Notes: generated from the sequence alone by a model not told the origin. Numbered from the stretch's first letter, positions 41,105 through 49,334 are shown. The stretch is 64,000 bases of DNA from Microbispora amethystogenes (GCF_016863015.1 NZ_BOOB01000008.1:1-64000); one strand, 5' to 3'. Program-made: numbers and translations.

Positions 41105-43042
41105 TCATGGCCGCTTGCGCCAGTCGAGGCGGGGCGGCGGGGGGCCGAGGTTCGGGGGGACCTCGGGCAGCGTGGGCTCGGCGGGCTCCGGCTCCGGCTC
41201 GGGCTCGGGTTCGCGCGGCGTCAGGGCGGCCCGGCGGATCTCCTCGAACTCCCCCAGCGTCGTCTTCGGGAAGGTGAGTATCGCCGGGTTCGCGTCCGCC
41301 AGGCGCACCTGGCGTCCCTCCGCCGTCGAGTAGGTGACGATCACCGACGTCGTGGGAAGCTGTTGGAGCTGGTGCGGCTCGACCAGGAACTCCCGCGACC
41401 GCTGCAGCACCCCGTCGGCCACCGTGGGTGCGCGCCGGCCCCACTCGGTCGACTCCGTGATGTCCTCGCGCAGGTCGCCCTCCCGCATGTCCTCCCCCTC
41501 CGTACGGCCCTCGCCGACGGTGGAGGTGTAGAACCCGCTCGGGGCGTGGACCGCCGTGCTGAACGTCTCGGTGAGCTGGGCGAGTTCGAGGCGGTGTTCG
41601 GTGCCGACGTGCTCGCTGGCCACCCGGGCGTCCTCGGCGTTGCCCAGCCGCATGAACGCGACGGCCGCGTGCCCCCGGCCGAGCCGTTCACGTACGGTCG
41701 GGGTGAGGCTGCGGTAGGTGAGGACGAGCCCGGTGCGCGAGGTCTCGCAGGCGTCCATCAGCCGGTCGAGCACGTCGCCGCGGAGCTTGTCCGCGCCCGC
41801 GACGATGATCGTGTGGTACCAGGGCCGCTCGCTGGCCGGCGACTGGCGCAGGATGTGCGTGAGCGCGGTCGCGACGTACGTGCCGAGCACCCGGTTGCCG
41901 AACACGCCCGCCTGCCGGTCCATGCTGACCACCCGCAACCGCGCGGGCGGCAGCCGTACGGCCTCGGAGCCCAGCGTCTCCAGCTTGCGCAGCTGGGACT
42001 CCAGCGCCCAGGCCCGCTCGATGACCACCCGGTCGGCCACGCCCCGGCCGAACAGCGTGCCGATGCGTTCGAGCTGGGAGGCGGTCAGCAGGCCGTACTT
42101 CATGTCGTCGCGCGGGTCGCCCACCTGCGCGAGCGCCCGCAGCGCGGCGGTCACCTGGCTGATCGTGGCGTTCTCGCCGAGGACCTCCAGCACGCGCTCC
42201 AGGATCGCGTTGTCGAAGCCGATGTCCCTGCTGGTCTCCTCGCTGACGCTCACCACGTGGGCGAGCACGTCGGCGAACGCCTCGGGCTTGAGCGTCGCCC
42301 CCAGGTCGAGCTTGGGCAGGTCGACCGGGAGCACCCAGACGAGCGGGTCGTCCCCGCCCCGGCGGGCCAGCTCGATGAGGTCCTTGGCGATCGCGCCCTC
42401 GGACAGGTCGAGCACGGTGAGGTGGCCGCCACTGTAGAGGCGGGTCGCGCCGATCAGCGTGACCAGGGCCGACCAGCCGGCCAGCGTGCCGCCGGCCACG
42501 TCGACCCGGTCGATGTCGTCCGGCACCGCCACGGCGTACCAGGTGATCTGCTTGTCGAAGCGGTTCTTCTTCTCGGCCCAGTCGCGGTACTTCGCGGCGT
42601 GCTCCTCCTGGGCGGTGACGATCTCCCGCTGCCGCCGCTCCTGCTCCCGCAGCGCCTTACGGCGGCGCTCGTCGAGCCGCTCGTTGACCGTACGGTCGCC
42701 CTGCCGGATGGCGTAGGTGCAGATGGCGGCCACGCCGCCCGCGGCGACCAGCCCGAGCAGCACGAACGACCAGGTGAGCAGGCCGCTCACGCCGAGGACG
42801 AGGATCCCGGTGGCCAGCACGGCCATGAACGTGCGGAACAGCCGGACCGGATGGTTCAGCAGGTCCTTCTGCAGGCGCTCCCGGTGAACCCAGTCGGTGG
42901 TGTCGGCGGGAGGCTCGGCGACGTCCTCGCGCGCCGGCCGCTTCGGCGGCGGCCCCGGATCGGGGTACAGCAGAGCGTACTGCCAGCCCAGGTAGATCCG
43001 GTCCGCCTGCAACTGGGCATGCTCGGGGTGCGGGTCGCCCAC
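41105..43042 (-). CDS. Membrane protein resembling a VirD4/TraG-type ATPase without P-loop
   Basis: A 645-residue protein with two membrane helices (about 71-87 and 89-110), a charged coiled coil (115-165), then a RecA-like layout: the P-loop position reads AGGTLAGWSA with no Lys, later WYHTIIVAGADKL at the Walker B position lacks acidic DE, and TGLVLTYRSLT and AAVAFMRLGNAEDA follow as in coupling proteins. The tail is a Glu-Pro repeat and proline-rich. I infer a catalytically dead coupling-protein-like component. GTG 43042 has GGAGGG upstream. Paired with the HerA-like ATPase 97 bases downstream. Confidence 0.6.
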   Translation of the reverse strand: MGDPHPEHAQLQADRIYLGWQYALLYPDPGPPPKRPAREDVAEPPADTTDWVHRERLQKDLLNHPVRLFRTFMAVLATGILVLGVSGLLTWSFVLLGLVAAGGVAAICTYAIRQGDRTVNERLDERRRKALREQERRQREIVTAQEEHAAKYRDWAEKKNRFDKQITWYAVAVPDDIDRVDVAGGTLAGWSALVTLIGATRLYSGGHLTVLDLSEGAIAKDLIELARRGGDDPLVWVLPVDLPKLDLGATLKPEAFADVLAHVVSVSEETSRDIGFDNAILERVLEVLGENATISQVTAALRALAQVGDPRDDMKYGLLTASQLERIGTLFGRGVADRVVIERAWALESQLRKLETLGSEAVRLPPARLRVVSMDRQAGVFGNRVLGTYVATALTHILRQSPASERPWYHTIIVAGADKLRGDVLDRLMDACETSRTGLVLTYRSLTPTVRERLGRGHAAVAFMRLGNAEDARVASEHVGTEHRLELAQLTETFSTAVHAPSGFYTSTVGEGRTEGEDMREGDLREDITESTEWGRRAPTVADGVLQRSREFLVEPHQLQQLPTTSVIVTYSTAEGRQVRLADANPAILTFPKTTLGEFEEIRRAALTPREPEPEPEPEPAEPTLPEVPPNLGPPPPRLDWRKRP

Positions 43043-43188
43043 GGGCCCTCCATGTCCGCCTAAGGTCACAGCGTAGGATCTGGAAGCCCTGTCAGGGCGA
43101 GCTTCTCGCCATTCGGACCTATTTCCCGCCGGCGCCTGGAACCTATGGGGCCCATGGGGCGATTGTGATCGTACTACCATCGCTTGCC

Positions 43189-43848
43189 ATGACGTCATCC
43201 CCCAATGGCGGCGGCCGACGACGCCCGGTGCTGGTCCCGGTCGCCTCCGCGCTGGCCGTGGTGGGCATCGGCGTCACCGCCGCCTTCGGCGGCCTGCGCG
43301 ACGCACCGGACAAGCCTCCGCCCACGGCCTCGCCCGGCGACACGATCGACCAGGGGCAGTTCCGCACCCAGTTCATCAAGGCGATCGACACCACGGAGAA
43401 GGGCAGCTTCGGCGACGCCAAGCGCTATCTGGAGCTCGTCGTCAAGGTCACCAACATGGGCGACGAGACCGCCTCGGTCGGCATGGTGCCGCAGCCCGGG
43501 AAGGGCTTCAGCCAGACCGGCACCTTCGCCGGCTCGCTGCTGCGGACCCGCCCCGAGATGAAGAGCGAGTACGGCCCGCGGGCCTCGGTGCTGAGCTACG
43601 GGATCGAGAGCCAGCAGCTTCATCCGGGGATCACCACCACGGTCGTGGTGAAGTACGAGCTCCAGCCCACCGCGACCGCGCCCGAGGAGATCAGCCTCGA
43701 CCTGGGTTCGTTCGAGTACCGGGCGCTGGGCGGCCGCGACCAGACCCGCAGCTGGATGCTCAAGGGCGAAGGCGGGGACAAAGACGGCCCGTTCGAGCCC
43801 GAGGTCGCCACGCGGATCACCCTTCCGGTGCGGAAGGAGAGCAGCTGA
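43189..43848 (+). CDS. Membrane-anchored extracytoplasmic protein, component A
   Basis: A 219-residue protein with one N-terminal membrane anchor (about 12-33) and a beta-rich outer domain (YLELVVKVTNMGDETASVGM, TTTVVVKYELQPTA) with the pattern of DUF4352/Ig-like domains. It is the first of three plus-strand genes linked by overlaps (one base, then four), divergent from the VirD4-like gene over 146 bp. No family name recognised. TACCAT eight bases before the ATG may be a leaderless promoter. Confidence 0.65.
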   Translation: MTSSPNGGGRRRPVLVPVASALAVVGIGVTAAFGGLRDAPDKPPPTASPGDTIDQGQFRTQFIKAIDTTEKGSFGDAKRYLELVVKVTNMGDETASVGMVPQPGKGFSQTGTFAGSLLRTRPEMKSEYGPRASVLSYGIESQQLHPGITTTVVVKYELQPTATAPEEISLDLGSFEYRALGGRDQTRSWMLKGEGGDKDGPFEPEVATRITLPVRKESS

Positions 43849-44525
43849 TGGCATTGGTACAGGCAGAGAGCCGTACGTCCCGCCGGGCCCCCGCCGGCCG
43901 GCCTCGCAGGCGCGGGCTGGGCAGGCGTCTCGCCGCCGGGGTGGCGGGCATCGTGCTCGCGGCGGCGGCCGTCTACGCGCAGCAGAACTTCGCGATGTCC
44001 TTCGAGCAGCGCACCTCGTTCCTGACCTACAAGGGCCGGATCGGTGAAACGGTGGCGACCAAGCGCTTCTCCGTGAAGGTCGTGTCGGTCACCGCCGCCC
44101 GCGCCGTGGACACGGCGGACTACTCCGGCAAGGTGACCAAGGTGGGGACGAGCCATCTGTTCCTGCTGATCGACGTCACCGCGACCAGCGCCCGTGAGCC
44201 CATGAAGCTGAGCAAGTACAGTCCGCCCCTCCTCCTCACCCGGGATGGCCGGCGTTACCTGCCCACCGACAAGGTCGACGAGAGCCTGACCCTGTTCAAC
44301 CGGTACATCCAGCCGGGATTCTGGACGAGCGGACCGCTCGTCTTCGAGGTGCCCAAGGACGCGGTGCCGGGCGCGAGCCTCGTCTTCATCCCGCCCGTCA
44401 GCCCGCTGGTCGTCGACAACTTCGCGCCCGAGGCGCAGGTCGACCTGGATCTGTCCGGCGCCGCCGCCGACCGGCTGATCGCGCAGGCGGAGGACTACCA
44501 CACACTGGCGGGCCCGAGCCGATGA
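43848..44525 (+). CDS. Membrane-anchored extracytoplasmic protein, component B
   Basis: A 225-residue protein with a short basic cytoplasmic tail, a membrane helix (about 26-46) and an outer domain whose strands (FSVKVVSVTAARAV, LFLLIDVTATSARE, LVFEVPKDAVPGASLVFI) fit DUF4352-like immunoglobulin folds. Its ATG overlaps the upstream stop by one base and its stop overlaps the next start by four (ATGA), so the three are one translational unit. Function unknown. Confidence 0.65.
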   Translation: MALVQAESRTSRRAPAGRPRRRGLGRRLAAGVAGIVLAAAAVYAQQNFAMSFEQRTSFLTYKGRIGETVATKRFSVKVVSVTAARAVDTADYSGKVTKVGTSHLFLLIDVTATSAREPMKLSKYSPPLLLTRDGRRYLPTDKVDESLTLFNRYIQPGFWTSGPLVFEVPKDAVPGASLVFIPPVSPLVVDNFAPEAQVDLDLSGAAADRLIAQAEDYHTLAGPSR

Positions 44526-45544
44526 CCGAGACGCCCATGGACGGAAATCCGCCGAGGAACGACCAGGACGCCCGCGACTGGTTCGCGCCCCCGGCCGACC
44601 AGCCCACCGACATCGCCTCGGACATCACCTACAGCGGCGCGTTGCCGCCGCGGCCCATGCCGACGGCGCCGCCGTCCATCCCGATCCCCGGGAAGCTGGC
44701 CCCGCCGACGGACCTGCGCGTGTGGCCGCCTCCGGAGCCCGAGGGCGAGGACAGGTCCACCCAGCCGTTCCCCGCGCTGCGGACGAACCGGCAGCCGCCG
44801 CCCCGGGCGCTCGTGCCCACGGCCCCTCCCTCCGCGGTGCCTCCCCCCACAGCGCCTCCCCTCGCCGCCCCTCCGGACCCCTCCGCCGTGATGCCGCTCG
44901 GTGCCCCGGCGTACGGCGTGCCGGCGGAAGCGCCCGGCGTGGACCTCGCCGTGGCCACGGACGCGCCCGCTTCGCCCGCACGGCGGCGGACGGGCCTGCT
45001 GATCGGCGGCGCGGTGCTGTCCGTCGCGCTCACCGTCGCGGCCCCCTCGGTCTTCGGCTACCGGGCCTTCGAGTACGGCCGTCCGGACTACACCGTCCAC
45101 GTCGTGCCGCCCGGCCAGGCCGGGACCGTGCAGCACGTGTCATGGCAGGCCACCGTCGAGAAGATCAAGGACCCCAGCGGCAAGCCGGACCGGTCCGACC
45201 GGCAGTGGATGAAGATCGTGGCCACCAGGACCGCGCTCGACGCCGAGGGCGCCATCCGCCACGGAGCGCCGGCGGATGTCAAGCTCACCGACCGGGCCGG
45301 GCGCACCTGGCAGGTGGAGACGCTGAACAACGAGACGCCGCCCGACGTCAATGACAACAAGGTCGGCACGCCGTACCGGATGGAGATGCTGGGGGTGGTC
45401 CCGCCCTCGGTGGCCGACCAGGTCGAGGTCACCATCCGCCCGAGCACCTACCGGGACGTGCCCGGGCAGTCGGCGGCGGACTTCGTCAAGGACGCCTTCA
45501 GCTCGACGGAGAAGGACGACCAGGTTCTGCGCTTCCGGCGGTGA
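44522..45544 (+). CDS. Membrane-anchored protein with proline-rich cytoplasmic arm, component C
   Basis: The 340-residue protein has a 150-residue Pro/Ala-rich, disordered N-terminal arm, one membrane helix (about 156-178) and a beta-rich outer domain of about 150 residues (VQHVSWQATVEKIKDPSG, QVEVTIRPSTYRDVPG). The arm could recruit the cytoplasmic ATPases encoded divergently. Its 3' end overlaps the convergent polytopic gene by 47 bases. Confidence 0.65.
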   Translation: MTETPMDGNPPRNDQDARDWFAPPADQPTDIASDITYSGALPPRPMPTAPPSIPIPGKLAPPTDLRVWPPPEPEGEDRSTQPFPALRTNRQPPPRALVPTAPPSAVPPPTAPPLAAPPDPSAVMPLGAPAYGVPAEAPGVDLAVATDAPASPARRRTGLLIGGAVLSVALTVAAPSVFGYRAFEYGRPDYTVHVVPPGQAGTVQHVSWQATVEKIKDPSGKPDRSDRQWMKIVATRTALDAEGAIRHGAPADVKLTDRAGRTWQVETLNNETPPDVNDNKVGTPYRMEMLGVVPPSVADQVEVTIRPSTYRDVPGQSAADFVKDAFSSTEKDDQVLRFRR

Positions 45545-46841
45545 CCGGCTCCCGGCCCTCCGCTCTACCCTCCGTCCGGGCCCGGGTCGCGGCGAGGTCG
45601 AACGTGGCGGCGATCAGGCACATGGTCACCAGGGTCACGACCAGATCCGTCACGTAACCGACCGGCTCACCGGTCGCGAACCAGAGGTATGGCTCCTCAC
45701 TCGCGGTGAGATAACGGCCCGCCCTCCCGAGGAAGTCACCGCCGATGTGCAGGCCGACGTAACACAGCGCGAAGAGGCCGAACAGCGGCGCGCCTCCACG
45801 GGCCGTCAGGCGCAGGGAGTTCAGCAGCGGGATCCAGCGGCCCGTCCACCCGGCGCTCAGCTTGGCCAGCGCCCGCCTCGTCCAGTCGTGCGTGCGCTCC
45901 AGGTGCACCGCCGCCTGCTCCAGGCGCGTCCCTCTGATCGTCGTCTGGGTGTCCTCCGCGTACGCGCCGTACACGAGGATGCCGACCGTCAGCCACGCGA
46001 GCGGGACGGCCAGGGCCTCGATCACGTACGGCCAGACCTCCCCCAGCCACTCCGAGACCTGCTGCCACCCGGGGATGCCCCCCTCCGCTCCGGCCACGAG
46101 GTCGTGCCAGGCGGCGACGGCGGACCGGCCGCCGATCCAGTCGGAGCGCGCCCCCACGACGGCGCCGACCGCGTTGATGCCGTAGAAGGCGAACGCCAGC
46201 TCGCCGAAGGTGGCGAGCACGCCGGAGAACCGGCCGTTCCCCGCCTCGTGGCGGCGGCCGAAGTACCACTTCACCCCGTAGGCGACCACCATCGTCGCGA
46301 GGGAGACCTTCGGGTCCAGGTTCATCAGCCCGGCCATCACCCCGCTCTTGTCGCCGCTGCCGCCGTCGAGCACGAGGCGGTCCGGCTGCCGCATCATGTC
46401 GATGTTCATGAAGTCGTGGGCGTCCTCCTTGACGAACCCCCAGGTGGTGTAGATGCCGGCGAAGACGAGCGCGGTCCGGTTGAGGGCGCCCAGCAGGCTC
46501 TCCTTGGCCTCACCGCCGGCACGCCGTGCCCGGGTCTCCAGCAGCGCCTCGCGGACGACGTACAGCATGCCGACGGTCGTGGCGAGAGACGTCATCACGA
46601 CGAGCGTGAACAGGAACATCACCAGGACCAGCCGGGCCTGGTACCACGAGCCGTGCGAGACGGTCGCGGCCAGCAGGAGCAGGCCCCACCGGACGAGCCG
46701 TCCGAGCGAGAACCAGATGATCAGCGGGAGCGCGCACTTCGCGAGGATCCGCAGGGCGTGCAGCGGCAACGCGTACGGCGACAGCATCCAGGCGAACCTG
46801 CGGGGGGCGGGCAGTGCGGACGTTCCGGACACCTGCCGCAT
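45498..46841 (-). CDS. Polytopic membrane protein, component D
   Basis: A 447-residue protein with about nine hydrophobic helices (near 25-55, 65-95, 115-135, 170-190, 205-225, 260-290, 340-365 and 385-410). A polar charged loop RGTRLEQAAVHLERTHDW lies between the sixth and seventh. No family recognised. GGGAG lies nine bases before the ATG. It converges on the three-gene unit with a 47-base coding overlap. It could be the membrane channel or scaffold of the same machine, an inference from position only. Confidence 0.6.
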   Translation of the reverse strand: MRQVSGTSALPAPRRFAWMLSPYALPLHALRILAKCALPLIIWFSLGRLVRWGLLLLAATVSHGSWYQARLVLVMFLFTLVVMTSLATTVGMLYVVREALLETRARRAGGEAKESLLGALNRTALVFAGIYTTWGFVKEDAHDFMNIDMMRQPDRLVLDGGSGDKSGVMAGLMNLDPKVSLATMVVAYGVKWYFGRRHEAGNGRFSGVLATFGELAFAFYGINAVGAVVGARSDWIGGRSAVAAWHDLVAGAEGGIPGWQQVSEWLGEVWPYVIEALAVPLAWLTVGILVYGAYAEDTQTTIRGTRLEQAAVHLERTHDWTRRALAKLSAGWTGRWIPLLNSLRLTARGGAPLFGLFALCYVGLHIGGDFLGRAGRYLTASEEPYLWFATGEPVGYVTDLVVTLVTMCLIAATFDLAATRARTEGRAEGREPVTAGSAEPGRPSPSS

Positions 46842-46863
46842 GTTATCGGCTCCCGCTTCCCCC

Positions 46864-46882
46864 TACGGCTCATGAAGCCGTA
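46864..46882. promoter_or_regulatory. Inverted repeat upstream of the polytopic membrane gene
   Basis: TACGGCT and AGCCGTA flank CATGA, 22 bases before the minus-strand start. A possible operator. The rest of 46842-47101 contains only weak short reading frames and nothing I can support. Confidence 0.3.
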
Positions 46883-47101
46883 TCACCGGCATTGACCCGA
46901 AGCTTCACTGCCTGCCACGAGAAGCATCCCAACGCTCCCCTGCTCATCGCGCAGCAGGCTAATGATCTCGTGAGTCGTCATGGTTGTCGTGGCGCTTCCC
47001 AGCAGCCGACGGGCAGCCAGCCCTCCGCGGCTGGTCGCCTCACCACATTCGGTGGATTCGCCTCTCACCGTCCGACCGTCCTCTTGGCGCGCCCTACCAT
47101 G

Positions 47102-47380
47102 TCAGGCCACGTGAAGCCACGCGCGCAGTGCTCGGCGAATGACTTCGCTGGCGCTCGTTTGATCGCGCTTGGCCCTTGTGATCAGCGCGGAGCGCAACTC
47201 GGGATCGAGCCTCACCGGAACCACGTCGGCAGGCGCGGAACCGATGGGTCGCCTACCCCCCCGGCGGCGAAGGGTGTCCACGTCATATCCGGCTTCGGCT
47301 TCTTCCGCCAGTGCGGCTATCAGCTCGTCCGTAACCGGTACACCGCCCGAGGTCGGGAGATCCTCATCCATCCTAGACAT
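47102..47380 (-). CDS. Ribbon-helix-helix antitoxin
   Basis: A 92-residue protein with an acidic N-terminal half (PVTDELIAALAEEAEAGYDV) and a C-terminal CopG/Arc-type ribbon-helix-helix domain (PVRLDPELRSALITRAK then TSASEVIRRALRAWL). It overlaps the upstream toxin gene by eight bases and has a GGAGGGA ribosome binding site inside it. As in other type II systems it should neutralise the toxin and repress the pair. Confidence 0.82.
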   Translation of the reverse strand: MSRMDEDLPTSGGVPVTDELIAALAEEAEAGYDVDTLRRRGGRRPIGSAPADVVPVRLDPELRSALITRAKRDQTSASEVIRRALRAWLHVA

Positions 47381-47645
47381 GCTCCCTCCTCACTCCTCCT
47401 CGCAAGAGACTTCGGTACTTGCGCCTCATCGGCATCGCATGTATCGCCAGCTCTCGGCCGTCATCAAGGCAGAGCACGATAGTTTCCAGCAAGTTTCCCG
47501 CACGGTCCGGCCCAAGTCGCAGCTCCCGCCGCGGCCCCTCTTCATCCTCGTCAGCGAGGGGGTAGGCGATAAGGAACCCCCTTGTCGCGTGGACGACATC
47601 TTCGTAGGCGATGCCGTGCTTGAGCGCGGCCTTGTGCACCTCCAT
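47373..47645 (-). CDS. BrnT-like toxin of a type II toxin-antitoxin pair
   Basis: A 90-residue basic protein of the small KHGI-type family (AALKHGIAYEDVVHATRG, RELRLGPDRAGNLLETIV, ELAIHAMPMRRKYRSLL). Members pair with ribbon-helix-helix antitoxins and resemble BrnT/RelE RNases; the exact activity here is inferred. TACGTT seven bases before the ATG suggests a leaderless transcript. Toxin first, antitoxin second, with an eight-base overlap. Confidence 0.72.
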   Translation of the reverse strand: MEVHKAALKHGIAYEDVVHATRGFLIAYPLADEDEEGPRRELRLGPDRAGNLLETIVLCLDDGRELAIHAMPMRRKYRSLLRGGVRREHV

Positions 47646-47652
47646 GGTAGCA

Positions 47653-47658
47653 AACGTA
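47653..47658 (-). promoter_or_regulatory. -10 element, leaderless toxin-antitoxin operon
   Basis: TACGTT on the minus strand, seven bases before the toxin ATG. Confidence 0.45.
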
Positions 47659-47706
47659 ATACGAAACGCATGGCCACGGAGGGTAAATGACCGACTACTA
47701 AGCCGG

Positions 47707-47740
47707 AAGGCCGGTGCGTTCGCGGGAACGCACCGGCCTT
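47707..47740 (-). terminator. Terminator, 15-bp perfect stem
   Basis: Arms 47707-47721 and 47726-47740 with a GCGG loop, 18 bases after the DUF1416 stop on the minus strand. Confidence 0.8.
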
Positions 47741-47757
47741 CGGGGTGAAGAGGTGGA

Positions 47758-48060
47758 TCAGACGGCGACCGAGAGCTGGGCGACCTCGCCGAGCTTGGCC
47801 TCGACGGCGACGTCCTTGGTGACGCCGCCGCCGGCGATGATGCGGACGGTCCACTGGCCGGGAGCGGCGAAGAAGCGGAAGACGCCCTCGTCGGAGACGA
47901 CGACCTCGCCGGTGAACTCGCCGCTGTGGTCCAGCAGGCGGGCGTACGCCGTGCCGGCGCCGGTGACGACGCCCTGGATCACGGCCTGGTTGGACAGGTC
48001 GATGCCGGCCGGCAGCGCGACGGTCTGCTCAGGAGCAGCGCAACCCTGTGTGGTGGTCAT
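47758..48060 (-). CDS. DUF1416 domain-containing protein
   Basis: A 100-residue beta-sandwich protein (QAVIQGVVTGAGTAYARLLD, GVFRFFAAPGQWTVRI) with two N-terminal Cys-free Thr-rich residues and one Cys at GCAAPEQ. DUF1416 proteins follow the thiosulfate sulfurtransferase in actinobacteria; a role in sulfur transfer is assumed from context. The start overlaps the sulfurtransferase stop by one base (TGATG). Confidence 0.9.
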   Translation of the reverse strand: MTTTQGCAAPEQTVALPAGIDLSNQAVIQGVVTGAGTAYARLLDHSGEFTGEVVVSDEGVFRFFAAPGQWTVRIIAGGGVTKDVAVEAKLGEVAQLSVAV

Positions 48061-48899
48061 CAGCGGGCCTCTCCCAACTCGATCGGCACGCCCACGAGCG
48101 AGCCGTACTCGGTCCACGATCCGTCGTAGTTCTTGACGTTGGGCTGGTCGAGCAGCTCGTGCAGCACGAACCAGGTGTGCGCGGAGCGCTCGCCGATGCG
48201 GCAGTAGGCGATGGTGTCCTTGGCGAGGTCCACGCCGGCGCCGGAGTAGAGCTCGCGGAGCTCGTCGTCGGAGCGGAAGGTGCCGTCGTCGTTGGCCGCC
48301 TTCGACCACGGGATGTTGCGGGCGGTCGGCACGTGGCCGCCGCGCTGCGCCTGCTCCTGCGGCAGGTGGGCCGGGGCGAGCAGCTTGCCGGTGAACTCGT
48401 CGGGCGAGCGCACGTCGACCAGGTTCTGCTTGCCGATCGCGGCGACGACGTCGTCGCGGAAGGCGCGGATGTCGTTGTCCGGCTCCTGCGCGGTGTACTG
48501 GGTGGCGGGACGCTCGACCGCGTCCTTGACCAGCTCGCGGGACTCCAGCTCCCACTTCTTGCGCCCGCCGTCGAGCAGCTTGACGTTCGCGTGGCCGTAC
48601 ACCTTGAAGTACCAGTAGGCGTAGGAGGCGAACCAGTTGTTGTTGCCACCGTAGAGGATCACGGTGTCGTCGTTGGCGATGCCGCGGGACGAGAGCAGCG
48701 CCTCGAAGCCGGCCTTGTCGACGAAGTCGCGGCGGACCGGGTCCTGCAGGTCGGTCCTCCAGTCGATCCTCACGGCGCCGCGGATGTGGCCCTTGTCGTA
48801 GGCGCTGGTGTCCTCGTCGACCTCGACGAGCACGACACCCGGTGTGTCGAGGTTGGCCTCGACCCAGTCGGCGTCCACCAGAACGGCGGAGCGGCTCAT
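48060..48899 (-). CDS. Thiosulfate/3-mercaptopyruvate sulfurtransferase
   Basis: A 279-residue two-domain rhodanese. The second domain carries the catalytic Cys in AYCRIGERSAHTWF; the first (HIRGAVRIDWRTDLQD, LYGGNNNWFASYAYWYF) is inactive as usual. It transfers sulfane sulfur from thiosulfate or mercaptopyruvate. Its ATG lies in the 3' end of the decayed DUF4395 gene. A Cys-rich leader peptide about 320 bases upstream suggests attenuation by cysteine supply. Confidence 0.95.
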   Translation of the reverse strand: MSRSAVLVDADWVEANLDTPGVVLVEVDEDTSAYDKGHIRGAVRIDWRTDLQDPVRRDFVDKAGFEALLSSRGIANDDTVILYGGNNNWFASYAYWYFKVYGHANVKLLDGGRKKWELESRELVKDAVERPATQYTAQEPDNDIRAFRDDVVAAIGKQNLVDVRSPDEFTGKLLAPAHLPQEQAQRGGHVPTARNIPWSKAANDDGTFRSDDELRELYSGAGVDLAKDTIAYCRIGERSAHTWFVLHELLDQPNVKNYDGSWTEYGSLVGVPIELGEAR

Positions 48900-49162
48900 T
48901 GGATTCTCCCAGGTTGTAGACGGCGGATGAGCAGGTACGTTGCGCAGCCCGGGCGGACCCGGACGCTGCGTTGGGGAAGGCGGCCGGCGGTGCCGCTGCC
49001 GCACCCAGGGCCTGTACGGTGATCCTCCACGCGAACCCGATCAGTCCCACGAGCGCGTGCCCCAGCCCGGCGATCCACCCCGGCGGCGCCGAGGTTTCGG
49101 CACGCGAGGGCGGCCGTGGACGCGGCCGCGTCGGATCGGGAGCCACGAGGGTCGATGTGCAT
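48896..49162 (-). pseudogene. Decayed DUF4395 membrane protein gene
   Basis: The frame starts MHIDPRGSR and ends CATYLLIRRLQPG, both diagnostic ends of DUF4395 proteins, which normally precede this sulfurtransferase. The middle is wrong: about 60 residues are missing and the homologous segment (ALVGLIGFAWRITVQALG, PAAFPNAASGSARAA) lies in the +1 frame. At least two frameshifts plus a deletion therefore separate intact ends. The 88-residue open frame should not be taken as a functional protein. Confidence 0.75.
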
Positions 49163-49192
49163 CGTGGGAAACTCCTGAAGGATTCTCGGAGC

Positions 49193-49207
49193 GCGGCGTC
49201 ACGCCGC
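49193..49207 (-). promoter_or_regulatory. Attenuator-like hairpin after the leader peptide
   Basis: GCGGCGT and ACGCCGC pair around one central base, 12 bases after the leader-peptide stop. Its position fits a structure whose formation depends on ribosome progress over the Cys codons. Confidence 0.45.
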
Positions 49208-49218
49208 AGGAATCACCC

Positions 49219-49302
49219 TCAGGCCATGCGACAGAGCGATGTCGCGACGCGGCAGAAGTCCACCGCCCGCCGCTTCGTGAGCAGCTCTGTCGTGGGAGTC
49301 AT
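49219..49302 (-). CDS. Cysteine-sensing leader peptide
   Basis: The 27-residue ORF begins MTPTTELLTKRR and ends AVDFCRVATSLCRMA. The pattern RRxVDxCRxxTxxCR is shared by short leader peptides found before sulfur-metabolism genes across actinobacteria. Two Cys codons near the end would stall ribosomes when Cys-tRNA is scarce and alter folding of the RNA behind it. It precedes the DUF4395 remnant and the sulfurtransferase-DUF1416 genes. Confidence 0.8.
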   Translation of the reverse strand: MTPTTELLTKRRAVDFCRVATSLCRMA

Positions 49303-49334
49303 GGCCACGACAGTACCTTCCGTCTCGACATCTG

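Noticed and set aside
46883-47068. 61-residue minus-strand frame as a gene
   Set aside because: No ribosome binding site, no family pattern and poor codon bias.
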